Below are positions 51,916-60,275 of a stretch of DNA of 64,000 bases, one piece after another (position 1 is the stretch's first letter; every line of letters begins with the position of its first letter). The stretch covers positions 1 through 64,000 of the forward strand of contig NZ_CAJF01000007.1 of NCBI RefSeq assembly GCF_000304335.1, read 5' to 3'. Origin of the DNA: Microbacterium yannicii PS01. GTDB taxonomy: Bacteria; Actinomycetota; Actinomycetes; Actinomycetales; Microbacteriaceae. The notes beneath the pieces were generated by a model, which was given only the letters and a program-made list of their open reading frames with translations, searched no databases and was not told the DNA's origin. Both the position numbers and the translations under genes were made by a program.

Positions 51916-51921
51916 AGGCTA
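51916..51921 (-). promoter_or_regulatory. -10 element for the maltokinase-like gene
   Basis: TAGCCT on the minus strand, six bases before the ATG at 51909. Confidence 0.4.
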
Positions 51922-51990
51922 TGGCCCGGGGCGATGCCGTGTCGAGGAGACGCGCAAGCGCTTGCCGCGGAGGACGGCGCGACCGTGGGC

Positions 51991-52215
51991 TCACTCGTCC
52001 GCGGCGGACTCCCGCGGCACTGCGATCTCGATCACCGGCGCGACGGGGATCACGATGGACTCGACTGATCCGCCGCCGAGCCCGAGAAGGTCGAGGGATC
52101 CGGCGGCGGGTGCGGCATCCGCCAGCCGCTCGGCCTGCGTCTCCGGGTGCGCGGGCTCGCCGGGAAGTCCGGGAAGCTCCTCGTTGTGCTCCGGTCGCTG
52201 GCTGAACAGACCCAT
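51991..52215 (-). CDS. small conserved protein, unknown function
   Basis: 74 aa, beginning MGLFSQRPEHNEELPGLPGE and ending with a hydrophobic run SVESIVIPVAPVIEIAVPRE. No known domain. The acidic/proline-rich first half followed by one beta-like hydrophobic stretch resembles short hypotheticals I associate with Microbacteriaceae. The ATG is at 52215; the frame is open further upstream but overlaps the neighbouring gene. No strong ribosome-binding site. Confidence 0.5.
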   Translation of the reverse strand: MGLFSQRPEHNEELPGLPGEPAHPETQAERLADAAPAAGSLDLLGLGGGSVESIVIPVAPVIEIAVPRESAADE

Positions 52216-52258
52216 ACGTCCATTCTCACCCCGCCGCCCGGCTCTTGCGAGCGCCCGG

Positions 52259-52561
52259 TCACATGGCGAATCTCCAGAGGTACTCCTCGCCGTCTTCGGG
52301 GCGGAACCACGCGATCGTGACGATCGATTCGCCGGGGTCTGCATCGCACAGGCAGATCTCGGCCGTGTCGCCTGCCGGCATCTGACCCCAGTGCTCGGTC
52401 GCCGAGGCGCGCCCGAGATCGATGAAGACCCGGACGAAGTCCAGCGGCGCAGAGCCGGCGTTGGTGACGAGCGGATGCCGGTCGTAGATGCCGTCGACCC
52501 GCCACGGCACGCGGTAGGCGGGTAGCGGACGGGAGTCATCGGGGCCGAGGGCGCGGAGCAT
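52259..52561 (-). CDS. conserved hypothetical protein
   Basis: 100 aa, predicted all-beta: YRVPWRVDGIYDRHPLVTNA, FVRVFIDLG, TAEICLCDADPGESIVTIAWF. No signal peptide or helix. It resembles a small immunoglobulin/jelly-roll-like fold of unknown role. Located 43 bases upstream of the 74-aa gene on the same strand; the two may be co-transcribed. The ATG at 52561 was chosen because upstream codons overlap low-complexity sequence between this gene and the EcsC-like gene. Confidence 0.5.
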   Translation of the reverse strand: MLRALGPDDSRPLPAYRVPWRVDGIYDRHPLVTNAGSAPLDFVRVFIDLGRASATEHWGQMPAGDTAEICLCDADPGESIVTIAWFRPEDGEEYLWRFAM

Positions 52562-52658
52562 GCCGGTCACGGTAGGGACGGCATCCGACGGCGCACGACG
52601 CGAAATCGGCGCATCGGACGGCGGCTGTGGGCGAAGCCTCGAATCCCGGCGTGCAGGA

Positions 52659-53603
52659 CTACTGGGGAGGAGCCGGCGTCGTGTCGGTCTCGCCGGCCGC
52701 CTCGAGCTCGGGCGCAGATCGGCGAACGACCCTGCCGCCGAGTCGTCCCACGGTCGCCGCGCCACGGCCGATGCCTGTGACAACGGCACTGCCCGCGCGG
52801 TAGATGCCGCGCCCCGCCGCCCGTTCGAGCCGCAGGGTGCCGGGCTTCGGCTCGAGGTCGGCGGGAAGGACGTCGGGAGGAAGGCCGAACGCACGACGCG
52901 AGTTGACCAGCACTCGTCGCCCCAGGATGTTGTTCCCGGCGCCGCCGATGGCCGCGCCGATGCCGAAGGGGAGGGCTTTGCCGATCCAGGAGCCCGCACC
53001 GCGTGCGGCGAACTGATGGATGAAGCTCGTCTTGAGGCGGTCTACCAGGGGACCCATCGCAGCCCGGGGGAGCGTCTTGGTGACCAGCTCGCCCCAGTAC
53101 TTGTCGCGCCCCGGACCCGTGCCCGCGACCTGACGCGCGAGCTGCGACACGAGGTCGACGCCCTCCTTGCCCATCATGAGGGTGAGGACGAGTGCCCGTG
53201 CCCGGTCCGGGTCTGACACGGGGATGCCGTGGACCTCGGTGACGGACTGTGCGAACAGTGCGGTCGCCTCAAGGAAGGCCACTGTCTCCACGCCACTGAG
53301 CGCCAGCGTGACGCCGGTCCCGATGCCGGGCACGACGGCCGTCGCGCCCACCGCGGCCCCGCCGGTGGTGACGGCCGCGAGATAGCGGCGCTCGAGGACG
53401 CGCACGATCTCGGCGGTCGAGGCGTCGGGGTGGCGCAGGCGGATGCTGCGCAGGTGCGCAAGCACGACCGGCCGCTGGATCGCGAGCACCCGGTCGAGGG
53501 CGCGGATCGTGCGCGGATGCTCGTCGGAGCCCGCCGGCGGAAGACCGCCCGTCCAGGGCGCGCCGTCGGGGAGCGAGTGGATCTGGTGCACCTTGTCGGC
53601 CAT
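52659..53603 (-). CDS. EcsC-family-like protein
   Basis: 314 aa. Central Gly/Ala-rich amphipathic helices (TGGAAVGATAVVPGIGTGVT, then a GVETVAFLEATALFAQSVTE segment and FGIGAAIGGAGNNILGRRVL) match the EcsC-type pattern of glycine-zipper helices that associate with membranes. The function is unknown; EcsC is encoded with an ABC transporter in Bacillus, and an ABC pair lies 1 kb away here, on the opposite strand. The ATG at 53603 is leaderless by sequence. Confidence 0.6.
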   Translation of the reverse strand: MADKVHQIHSLPDGAPWTGGLPPAGSDEHPRTIRALDRVLAIQRPVVLAHLRSIRLRHPDASTAEIVRVLERRYLAAVTTGGAAVGATAVVPGIGTGVTLALSGVETVAFLEATALFAQSVTEVHGIPVSDPDRARALVLTLMMGKEGVDLVSQLARQVAGTGPGRDKYWGELVTKTLPRAAMGPLVDRLKTSFIHQFAARGAGSWIGKALPFGIGAAIGGAGNNILGRRVLVNSRRAFGLPPDVLPADLEPKPGTLRLERAAGRGIYRAGSAVVTGIGRGAATVGRLGGRVVRRSAPELEAAGETDTTPAPPQ

Positions 53604-53610
53604 CGGAGCG

Positions 53611-53616
53611 ATCCTA
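53611..53616 (-). promoter_or_regulatory. -10 element for the EcsC-like gene
   Basis: TAGGAT on the minus strand, seven bases before the ATG at 53603. Confidence 0.45.
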
Positions 53617-53664
53617 GAGCCGTTTCCCGAGCCTTCGCCCGGGGTTGACAACGTGACTCGCGAC

Positions 53665-54357
53665 TCAGACGTACAGGTTCGCGCGCTCGAGGTCCTCGGC
53701 GAAGTCCACCTCGACGGCGTAGAGGTCGGAGATGTCCAGCGGCTCGAGGAGCACGCCGTCCTCGGCGATCGCGAGCTCGAGGCCCCGCTCGAAGTAGTCC
53801 TGATCGTCGACGCGGGCAAGGTGGCGCATGAACGCCCTCTTGTCACGGCTCGAGATGTAGTTGATGCCGACCGCCTCGCCGATGCCGCCCTTGACGGTCT
53901 TCGACAGCTCATTGATGAAGCCCTCGGGCGTGACGGTGTACTTGACCTCTTCGTCGCTGACCTTCGACGTGTTGACGGTCACGAACGACTGGTCGCGCTC
54001 GATGAGCTCGATGGCGCGCCCGAGCACGCGCGGGTCGAAGACGACGTCGCCGTTCATCCAGAGCACGCCGCTCTTGCCGGTCTTCGCGAGGGCGCGAAGC
54101 AGGCTCTTGGACGTGTTCGTCTGGTCGTATCGGTCGTTGTAGACGTAATCCACGTCGGGGAACGCCTCGACGATCGTCTCGGCGCGGTAGCCGACGACGG
54201 TCGTGATCTCGGCGTCGTCGCCGAAGGCGGCACGGATGTTGTCGTGCTGCTGCTGCATGATGCTGCGGCCGTCGCTGAGCTCGGTGAGAGGCTTGGGCAG
54301 GCTGCGGCCCAGGCGCGAGCCCATGCCTGCGGCGAGGATGACGGTCTGAAGGGTCAC
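53665..54357 (-). CDS. LicC-like nucleotidyltransferase
   Basis: 230-aa NTP-transferase. The nucleotide-binding motif is VILAAGMGSRLGRSLPKPLT and the metal-binding Asp is in VLWMNGDVVFDP. YNDRYDQTNTSKSLLRAL resembles the choline-phosphate or sugar-phosphate pocket of LicC/RmlA-like enzymes. It would make a CDP- or other NDP-activated substituent, plausibly the donor for the glycerophosphotransferases or for polymer decoration (inference). GTG start with AGGAG six bases upstream. It is divergent from the ABC genes. Confidence 0.7.
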   Translation of the reverse strand: MTLQTVILAAGMGSRLGRSLPKPLTELSDGRSIMQQQHDNIRAAFGDDAEITTVVGYRAETIVEAFPDVDYVYNDRYDQTNTSKSLLRALAKTGKSGVLWMNGDVVFDPRVLGRAIELIERDQSFVTVNTSKVSDEEVKYTVTPEGFINELSKTVKGGIGEAVGINYISSRDKRAFMRHLARVDDQDYFERGLELAIAEDGVLLEPLDISDLYAVEVDFAEDLERANLYV

Positions 54358-54467
54358 GGTAGCTCCTGAAGTCTGAGATTCACTGTCGGTTCACCGACGA
54401 GACACCCCTTCGTGCCTCCCTCATGGTAGCCATGACGCCTGGGAACGGGCAGAATGGGCGACCGCCG

Positions 54468-54496
54468 TTGCCGATTCGTGACACAACGTCGATAAT
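54468..54496 (+). promoter_or_regulatory. promoter for the ABC transporter pair
   Basis: TTGCCG (-35) and GATAAT (-10) with the ideal 17-base spacing, about 50 bases upstream of the GTG at 54553. Confidence 0.55.
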
Positions 54497-54540
54497 GTGG
54501 CTCGGCGTCGCGGACGTCCCCGTCCGGATGAGGCGCTTGA

Positions 54541-54546
54541 TACCTT
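54541..54546 (+). promoter_or_regulatory. second -10 element for the ABC transporter pair
   Basis: TACCTT ends six bases before the GTG at 54553, so a leaderless form could exist besides the leadered transcript from 54468-54496. Confidence 0.35.
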
Positions 54547-54552
54547 GGTTCG

Positions 54553-56139
54553 GTGACAGCCTCCCTCCCGGTGCCGAATGACATCGATCCGGAAGAGCCG
54601 GACCGTCACTCCAGCGCGCCCGTCGTCCGGCTTCCCGCTCCCCAGGACCCGCCCGCCGATGCCGCTCGCCCGGCGGCGAAGCCGCGGAAGGGGCAGTCGA
54701 AGGGCAAGCCCCGCCGCCCCAGTGCACCGAGGACGGCTCAACCGCCTGAGCGCGGGGACGCTGCCGTCGATCCCGGCCCGCCGCCGCCGTTGCCGAGCGA
54801 CCTCGAGATCCTGGCGAGCTCCTCGGCAGATCTCGTCGTTCCGCCCCGACCCCCGCTTCCGCCGTCTGCTGCGGCGACGGGTGCCGTCCTCACCCCGCCC
54901 GAGCCGGAGGCGGTGGTCGCCGAGCCCCGGGCACGAACGATCACCGAGCCAGAGCCCGAGCCCGAGGCGGCGATCACCGAGCTCGAGCCCGAGCCCGAGG
55001 CTGCGATCGCCGAGCCAGGGGCGGCGATCATCGAACCCGACGCGGCGACGAGCAGCGAACTTGTCGCCGAATCCGATCCCATCCGCGCGACGGAGCGCGA
55101 CGTCGAGGCTGAAGCGCAGACCGCCTCCGAGCTCGTCCCGGCGTCCGAGCCTGGGACAGCGGCCGAGCCTGCCCGGGAAGCCGAACCGGGTCCGCAACCC
55201 GAGCTCGCAGACGAGCCCGTCGTGGAGGCAGTGCCCGTCCGGGAGCCCGAATCCGTGTGGGAAGCCGAGCCCGTCCGGGATGTCGAGACGATCCCGAGCC
55301 TCGAGCCCGACTCGCGCCATGAGCGAGAGCCGGATCCCGCGTCGCTTCCGGTTCTTCCGGCACCCCTCCCCGCGGCATCCGGCGACGTGCTCGTGCTGCG
55401 CGGCGTCACAAAGCGATTCGGCAGCACGCACGCGGTCGAGGGCATCGACCTGACGGTGCCGGCCGGAACCTTTTACGGACTGGTCGGGCCGAACGGCGCG
55501 GGCAAGACGACGACGCTCTCCATGATCGCCGGTCTGCTGAACCCCGATCGCGGCACCATTCGCATCGGCGGCGTTGACGCTTCGGCCAAGCCGCTCGCCG
55601 CGAAGAAGCTGCTGGGCGTGCTTCCCGATCGACTGCGGACGTTCGACCGTCTCACCGGACGACAGCTGCTCTACTACTACGGGGTGCTTCGCGGACTGCC
55701 GCCGGCGGTGGTCGAGAGCCGCACCCGCGACCTCGGCCGGGCGTTCGACCTCGAGAGCGCGCTCGGCCGGAGCGTGTCGGATTACTCGGCCGGAATGCTC
55801 AAGAAGGTGATGCTCGCCGGCGCGCTGATCCATTCGCCCCGTCTGCTGGTGCTCGACGAGCCGTTCGAGGCCGTCGACCCGGTCTCGAGCGCGATCATCC
55901 TCGACATCCTCTCGACCTACGTCGCGCACGGCGGCACGGTGATCCTCTCCAGCCACGGCATGGAGCTCGTGGAGCGGGTGTGCACCCGGGTCGCCGTCCT
56001 CGTAGCCGGGCAGGTGCTCGCCGAGGGCACCGTCGACGAGGTGCGCGGTGAGCTGACCCTCGAGCAGCGGTTCGTCGAGCTCGCGGGCGGCCTCAGCGAC
56101 GTGGAGGGCCTGGAGTGGCTGCACACGTTCTCCGACTGA
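54553..56139 (+). CDS. ABC transporter ATPase with long Glu/Pro-rich N-terminal extension
   Basis: 528 aa. Residues 1-275 are disordered: Pro/Arg-rich first, then many EPE repeats. The ABC domain follows at about 278-490: Walker A GLVGPNGAGKTTTLSMIAG, signature VSDYSAGMLKKVMLAGAL (SAGM in place of SGGQ), Walker B LLVLDEPFEAVDP and H-loop ILSSHGMEL. This is an exporter-type (ABC-2-like) ATPase working with the permease that overlaps its 3' end by 25 bases. The extension is unusual for this class and may contact a partner or the wall machinery (inference). Confidence 0.8.
   Translation: MTASLPVPNDIDPEEPDRHSSAPVVRLPAPQDPPADAARPAAKPRKGQSKGKPRRPSAPRTAQPPERGDAAVDPGPPPPLPSDLEILASSSADLVVPPRPPLPPSAAATGAVLTPPEPEAVVAEPRARTITEPEPEPEAAITELEPEPEAAIAEPGAAIIEPDAATSSELVAESDPIRATERDVEAEAQTASELVPASEPGTAAEPAREAEPGPQPELADEPVVEAVPVREPESVWEAEPVRDVETIPSLEPDSRHEREPDPASLPVLPAPLPAASGDVLVLRGVTKRFGSTHAVEGIDLTVPAGTFYGLVGPNGAGKTTTLSMIAGLLNPDRGTIRIGGVDASAKPLAAKKLLGVLPDRLRTFDRLTGRQLLYYYGVLRGLPPAVVESRTRDLGRAFDLESALGRSVSDYSAGMLKKVMLAGALIHSPRLLVLDEPFEAVDPVSSAIILDILSTYVAHGGTVILSSHGMELVERVCTRVAVLVAGQVLAEGTVDEVRGELTLEQRFVELAGGLSDVEGLEWLHTFSD
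54946..55330 (+). repeat. degenerate EPE-coding repeat
   Basis: Irregular repeats of GAGCCC-type codons encoding Glu-Pro-(Glu) units within the ATPase extension. They are in frame and of varied length, so this is low-complexity coding sequence. Confidence 0.55.
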
Positions 56140-57683
56140 GGCTCGCAGTCCTCTTCGGCACGCTGCGCGGTCGGCCCGCGCACGTCGTGCGCGTCTCCGC
56201 CGCACTCCTGGTGCTGGTCGCCGCGACCGCTGCCGCGTGCTGGGCACTGCTCACGCTGCGCGACGCCGACACCGACGTGGTCCTCGCCGTGACGGTGCTC
56301 GGCGGATCGGCGGTCACGCTCGGTTTCGCGCTGGCCCCGCTCATCGGCGCCGCGGAGGATCCGCTCGATCCGCGCCGATTCGCCGTGCTGGGGCTCTCCC
56401 GCGGAAGACTGGCGACCGTTCTCGCGGTGGCGGGCCTCATCAGCGTCCCGATACTGACGCTCCTCGCCGTCGCGGTGTGCGCCGCGATCGTGTGGTCCGA
56501 CCGTGGCGTGCCCCCGATCGCGACCATCGGGGGAGTGGTCCTCGCTGTGCTCACCTGCAGCCTTCTCGCGCGGCTGTGCATGGCCCTGGCGACGCTCTTC
56601 CTGCGGGATCGGCGGTCGCGCGAGCTGTCGGGGGTGTTCCTTCTTGCCGTCCTCGTCGTGGTGGTGCCGGTGGGCGTGTTCCTCGCGTCGCTCGAGTGGC
56701 GTGGCGAGGTTCCGCCGCAGCTGCTGGAAGCCGTCTCCGCGCTCGCGCTGACGCCGATCGGCGCTTCCTGGGCGCTTCCGGGCATGATCGCCGAAGGCGA
56801 CGACGACGCCGTCCTCACCGGCCTCGTGGCCGTCGGCACGGTCGTGCTGCTGGGGATCCTCTGGGCGTGGGCGGTCCGGAGGCTTCTGACGACGACCGAG
56901 CGTCCGTCGTCGGGCCGCGAGCGCAGCGGGCTGGGATGGTTCGCCGTCGCGCCTGGAACGCCCGGAGGGGCCATCTCGGCCCGCAGCCTGGTGTACTGGT
57001 TCGGCGATCGGCGGTACGTGGTCAACGCGCTCGTGATCCCGGTTGCCGCTGCCATCACGACGGTGCCGCTCCTGGTCGCGGGAGTGCCCTCCGAATTGGT
57101 CGCACTGGTGCCGGTGGTCTTCGTCGCGCTCTTCCTCGGCTGGCTCCCGCACAACGACCTCGCGTACGACTCCACGGCGGTGTGGATGCACATCGCGAGC
57201 GGCGTTCGCGGTGTGTCCGACCGGATCGGCCGCCTCGTCCCCGTCCTCCTCGCGGGCATCCCGGTGCTCGCCGTCGCCATCCCGATCACGATCACGCTCC
57301 ACGGACGGTGGGCCATGCTGCCCGCGGTCGTGGGCGTGTGCGCATCGCTCTTCTTCTGCGGCCTCGGGCTGTCGAGCATCTCGTCCGTCGTCGCTCCCTA
57401 TGCCGTCTCGCGCCCCGGTGAGAGCCCCTTCCAGCAGCCGCAGCGCACGAGCTCCGGAGGCGCGATCGCCCAGGCGCTGGTCATGTTCGGCGTGCTGGTG
57501 CTGACGGCGCCGGTGCTGTGGTTCGGCTGGCTCGCCCTGGACGGAGACACGGATGCCGCGGACACGGCGCTGTGGACAGGCGTCGCCATCGGGCTCGGTG
57601 TGCTGGTGGTCGGCGTGACGATCGGATCGCTCGTGTTCGAGCGTCGCGGCGGCCGTCTGATGGAGTTCGCCGAAGCGACCTGA
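56115..57683 (+). CDS. ABC transporter permease
   Basis: 522-aa integral membrane protein with about 12 helices in two halves and a cytoplasmic linker near residues 255-285. No classic ABC-2 motif is recognised, but the gene overlaps the ATPase gene (GTG at 56115, stop of the ATPase at 56139). The cargo is unknown; export of an envelope component is suggested only by the neighbouring TagF-like and LicC-like genes. Confidence 0.72.
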   Translation: MAAHVLRLRLAVLFGTLRGRPAHVVRVSAALLVLVAATAAACWALLTLRDADTDVVLAVTVLGGSAVTLGFALAPLIGAAEDPLDPRRFAVLGLSRGRLATVLAVAGLISVPILTLLAVAVCAAIVWSDRGVPPIATIGGVVLAVLTCSLLARLCMALATLFLRDRRSRELSGVFLLAVLVVVVPVGVFLASLEWRGEVPPQLLEAVSALALTPIGASWALPGMIAEGDDDAVLTGLVAVGTVVLLGILWAWAVRRLLTTTERPSSGRERSGLGWFAVAPGTPGGAISARSLVYWFGDRRYVVNALVIPVAAAITTVPLLVAGVPSELVALVPVVFVALFLGWLPHNDLAYDSTAVWMHIASGVRGVSDRIGRLVPVLLAGIPVLAVAIPITITLHGRWAMLPAVVGVCASLFFCGLGLSSISSVVAPYAVSRPGESPFQQPQRTSSGGAIAQALVMFGVLVLTAPVLWFGWLALDGDTDAADTALWTGVAIGLGVLVVGVTIGSLVFERRGGRLMEFAEAT

Positions 57684-57731
57684 CCCGTTCGCCGAACACG
57701 CCGCCGCGGTCCGGGCCGGGCTCGTCGCGAC

Positions 57732-57737
57732 TACACT
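57732..57737 (+). promoter_or_regulatory. -10 element for the DUF3039 gene
   Basis: TACACT, eight bases before the ATG at 57746. Confidence 0.4.
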
Positions 57738-57745
57738 GGCACACC

Positions 57746-58012
57746 ATGAGTACTCCCCTCGAAGGTCCGGATCAGGGCGGCCTCGCGACCCTCGACCGCG
57801 AGCTCGAAGAGCTCATCCGCGAAGAGAGCGTCGAGCCGGGTGACCACGAGCGCTTCTCGCACTACGTCAAGAAGGACAAGATCCTCGAGTCGGCCATCAC
57901 CGGCAAGCCGGTGCGGGCGCTGTGCGGCAAGAAGTGGACTCCCGGGCGCGACCCCGAGAAGTTCCCGGTCTGCCCCACCTGCAAGGAGATCTACGAGACC
58001 CTCGGCGGCTGA
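57746..58012 (+). CDS. DUF3039 family protein
   Basis: 88-aa actinobacterial DUF3039 protein: acidic helix, then HERFSHYVKKDKILESAITG and a zinc-ribbon-like pair of sites (ALCGKKW and FPVCPTCKEIYE). The function is unknown. Chosen ATG 57746; the frame is open upstream but overlaps the permease. Convergent with pncB with three bases between the stops. Confidence 0.82.
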   Translation: MSTPLEGPDQGGLATLDRELEELIREESVEPGDHERFSHYVKKDKILESAITGKPVRALCGKKWTPGRDPEKFPVCPTCKEIYETLGG

Positions 58013-58015
58013 CGG

Positions 58016-59341
58016 TCAGTCCGCGTCGACGTAGACCGTCGGAAGCGCCGGGTCGGACCGGCTGAGCGCCAGAGCGCGCACCGGCAGCTCCTCGCGCACT
58101 CGGGCATGGTGCCTGCGAGCAGCCTCGACCCCCGGGGCGCCCTCGTAGCCGGCGTCAGGGGTCCCGTCCGTCACGAGCGGCACCTGGAGGGCGCGGGCGT
58201 CGGGATGCGAGGCCGAGGTCTCGAGCTCCTCGAAGCCGTCCGACACCGCGATCAGCTCACTGGTCGCCGTGCCGCCGTCGAGCGTCCGGAAGGCGGCCTT
58301 GCGACCGCCCCGCGACCCCTTGTCGGTCGACGCCTTCGCGACCGCGACCCAGCCGCCGGCGGAATCCTGGCGCGCGACCAGCTTGTAGACCATGCCGGCC
58401 GTCGGGCTGCCCGAGCCGGTGACCACCGAGGTGCCCACGCCGTAGGCGTCGACGGGGGATGCCGCGAGCGCCGCGATCGCGAACTCGTCGAGGTCGCTGG
58501 TCACCGTGATGCGGGTCTGCGTCGCTCCGAGCTCGTCGAGCTGCGCGCGAACATCCGCGGCCACGGTCGGCAGGTCGCCCGAATCGATGCGTACGCCGCC
58601 CAGTCCGGTGCCCGCCACCCGTACCGCCGTGGCGACGCCCTCACTGATGTCGTAGGTGTCGACGAGGAGCGTCGTGCCGACGCCGAGCGCATCGACCTGA
58701 GCCCGGAACGCGGCCTCCTCGCTGTCGTGCAGCAGGGTCCAGGAATGGGCGGCCGTCCCCATCGTCGGAATCCCCCAGCGGCGCCCCGCTTCGAGGTTCG
58801 AGGTCGCGCCGAAGCCCGCGATGTACGCCGCCCGCGCGGCGGCGACGGCTGAGGACTCCGCGGCTCTGCGCGAGCCCATCTCGGCGAGCGGCCGATCGCC
58901 TGCCGCCACGCTCATGCGGGCCGCCGCGGTCGCGATCGCGGAGTCGTGGTTGAGCACGCTCAGCGCCAGCGTCTCGAGCACGACGGCCTCGGCGAAAGTG
59001 CCCTCGACGGTGAGGATCGGGGAGCCCGGGAAGTACAGCTCGCCCTCGCGGTAGCCGGTGATCGAGCCGGTGAAGCGGTAGCCCTCGAGGTAGTCGAGGG
59101 TCGCTGCGGCGACCACCTTCTCATCCCGCAGGAACCGCAGCTCGTCATCACCGAAGCGGAAATCGCGGATCAGCTCGAGCAGGCGCCCTGTCCCCGCTAC
59201 GACCCCGAACCGGCGAGCGCCGGGCAGGCGGCGGGCGAACAGCTCGAACACGCACCGACGGTCGGCGGAGCCGTCACGCAGCGAGGCGTCGAGCATCGTG
59301 AGCTCGTAACGGTCCGTCAGCAGGGCGGTCGAGGGATTCAT
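58016..59341 (-). CDS. pncB: nicotinate phosphoribosyltransferase
   Basis: 441 aa. Preiss-Handler pathway enzyme forming nicotinate mononucleotide from nicotinate and PRPP. Landmarks: ALLTDRYELTMLDASLRDG at the N-terminus, the substrate segment EMGSRRAAESSAVAAARAAY and the phosphate-binding YGVGTSVVTGSGSP. The length suits the actinobacterial class. The ATG at 59341 is leaderless by sequence and only 41 bases from the divergent murI start. Confidence 0.88.
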   Translation of the reverse strand: MNPSTALLTDRYELTMLDASLRDGSADRRCVFELFARRLPGARRFGVVAGTGRLLELIRDFRFGDDELRFLRDEKVVAAATLDYLEGYRFTGSITGYREGELYFPGSPILTVEGTFAEAVVLETLALSVLNHDSAIATAAARMSVAAGDRPLAEMGSRRAAESSAVAAARAAYIAGFGATSNLEAGRRWGIPTMGTAAHSWTLLHDSEEAAFRAQVDALGVGTTLLVDTYDISEGVATAVRVAGTGLGGVRIDSGDLPTVAADVRAQLDELGATQTRITVTSDLDEFAIAALAASPVDAYGVGTSVVTGSGSPTAGMVYKLVARQDSAGGWVAVAKASTDKGSRGGRKAAFRTLDGGTATSELIAVSDGFEELETSASHPDARALQVPLVTDGTPDAGYEGAPGVEAARRHHARVREELPVRALALSRSDPALPTVYVDAD

Positions 59342-59348
59342 GCGGGTC

Positions 59349-59354
59349 AGCCTA
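59349..59354 (-). promoter_or_regulatory. -10 element for pncB
   Basis: TAGGCT on the minus strand, seven bases before the ATG at 59341. Confidence 0.5.
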
Positions 59355-59368
59355 CTGACCGCCTGGCG

Positions 59369-59374
59369 TAGGCT
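59369..59374 (+). promoter_or_regulatory. -10 element for murI
   Basis: TAGGCT, eight bases before the GTG at 59383, back to back with the pncB element 14 bases away. Confidence 0.45.
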
Positions 59375-59382
59375 GGGGCATC

Positions 59383-60252
59383 GTGACTCTTCGACAGGCT
59401 CAGAGCGGCGCCGACGCGCCGATCGGAATCTTCGACTCCGGCGTCGGCGGGCTGACCGTCGCCCGGGCCGTCTCGGCGCAGCTTCCGCGCGAGTCGGTCC
59501 TCTACATCGGCGACACCGCGCGGTCGCCGTACGGCCCCAAGCCCATCGCCGACGTGCGGCGCTACTCGCTCGAGATCCTCGACGCCCTCGTCGAGCAGGG
59601 CGTGAAGATGCTGGTCATCGCGTGCAACACGGCATCGGCCGCGATGCTGCGCGATGCGCGCGAGCGCTACGACGTCCCCGTGGTCGAGGTCATCGGCCCC
59701 GCGGTGCGGACCGCGATGTCGACCACCCGCAACGGCAGGATCGGTGTCATCGGCACCGCCGGCACGATCAGCTCCGGCGCCTATCAGGACATGCTCGAGG
59801 TGAACGAGCGACTGACCGTCTTCGCCCAGGCGTGCCCGCGGTTCGTCGAGTTCGTCGAGGCGGGCGTCACGGATTCTCCTGAGGTCCTCGCGGTGGCCGA
59901 GGAATACCTCGCGCCCCTGCGCCACGCCGGCGTCGACACCCTCGTGCTCGGCTGCACGCACTACCCGTTCCTCGAGGGAGCCATCAGCTACGTCATGGGG
60001 CCCGAGGTGAGCCTCGTCTCCAGCGACACCGAGACCGCCAAGGACGTCTACCGTCAGCTCGTCTCCCGCGGCCTGCTCGCTGGCCAGGATGCCGAGCCCA
60101 GGCACGTCTACGAGGCGACGGGTGCCTCCGCCGACGAGTTCCTCGACCTCGCTCATCGCCTCATGGGTCGTGAGGTGACCGCCGTGCGCCTCGTGCAGAC
60201 CGGCGCGATCGAGCTTCCCTCCACCCGCAGTTCCGCCAGCCGCCTCGGCTAG
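59383..60252 (+). CDS. murI: glutamate racemase
   Basis: 289 aa, makes D-glutamate for peptidoglycan. Catalytic cysteines are in [13 protein letters not shown] and [13 protein letters not shown]. The N-terminal [16 protein letters not shown] and [12 protein letters not shown] are typical. The first nine residues (MTLRQAQSG) come from a short dispersed-type repeat inserted between the start codon and the conserved domain. The first gene of a murI-rph-rdgB operon. Confidence 0.9.
   Translation: MTLRQAQSGADAPIGIFDSGVGGLTVARAVSAQLPRESVLYIGDTARSPYGPKPIADVRRYSLEILDALVEQGVKMLVIACNTASAAMLRDARERYDVPVVEVIGPAVRTAMSTTRNGRIGVIGTAGTISSGAYQDMLEVNERLTVFAQACPRFVEFVEAGVTDSPEVLAVAEEYLAPLRHAGVDTLVLGCTHYPFLEGAISYVMGPEVSLVSSDTETAKDVYRQLVSRGLLAGQDAEPRHVYEATGASADEFLDLAHRLMGREVTAVRLVQTGAIELPSTRSSASRLG
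59389..59406. repeat. short dispersed-type repeat, TTCGACAGGCTCA
   Basis: Second copy of the element at 9949-9968, one base different in the core, here inside the first codons of murI. Confidence 0.5.
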
Positions 60253-60275
60253 GCATCCCTTCCCTGAGGAGTCCC

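Noticed and set aside
54946..55330. Repeated GAGCCC units considered as a CRISPR-like or tandem-repeat array
   Set aside because: Irregular in length and spacing, no spacers, and in frame with EPE coding sequence.
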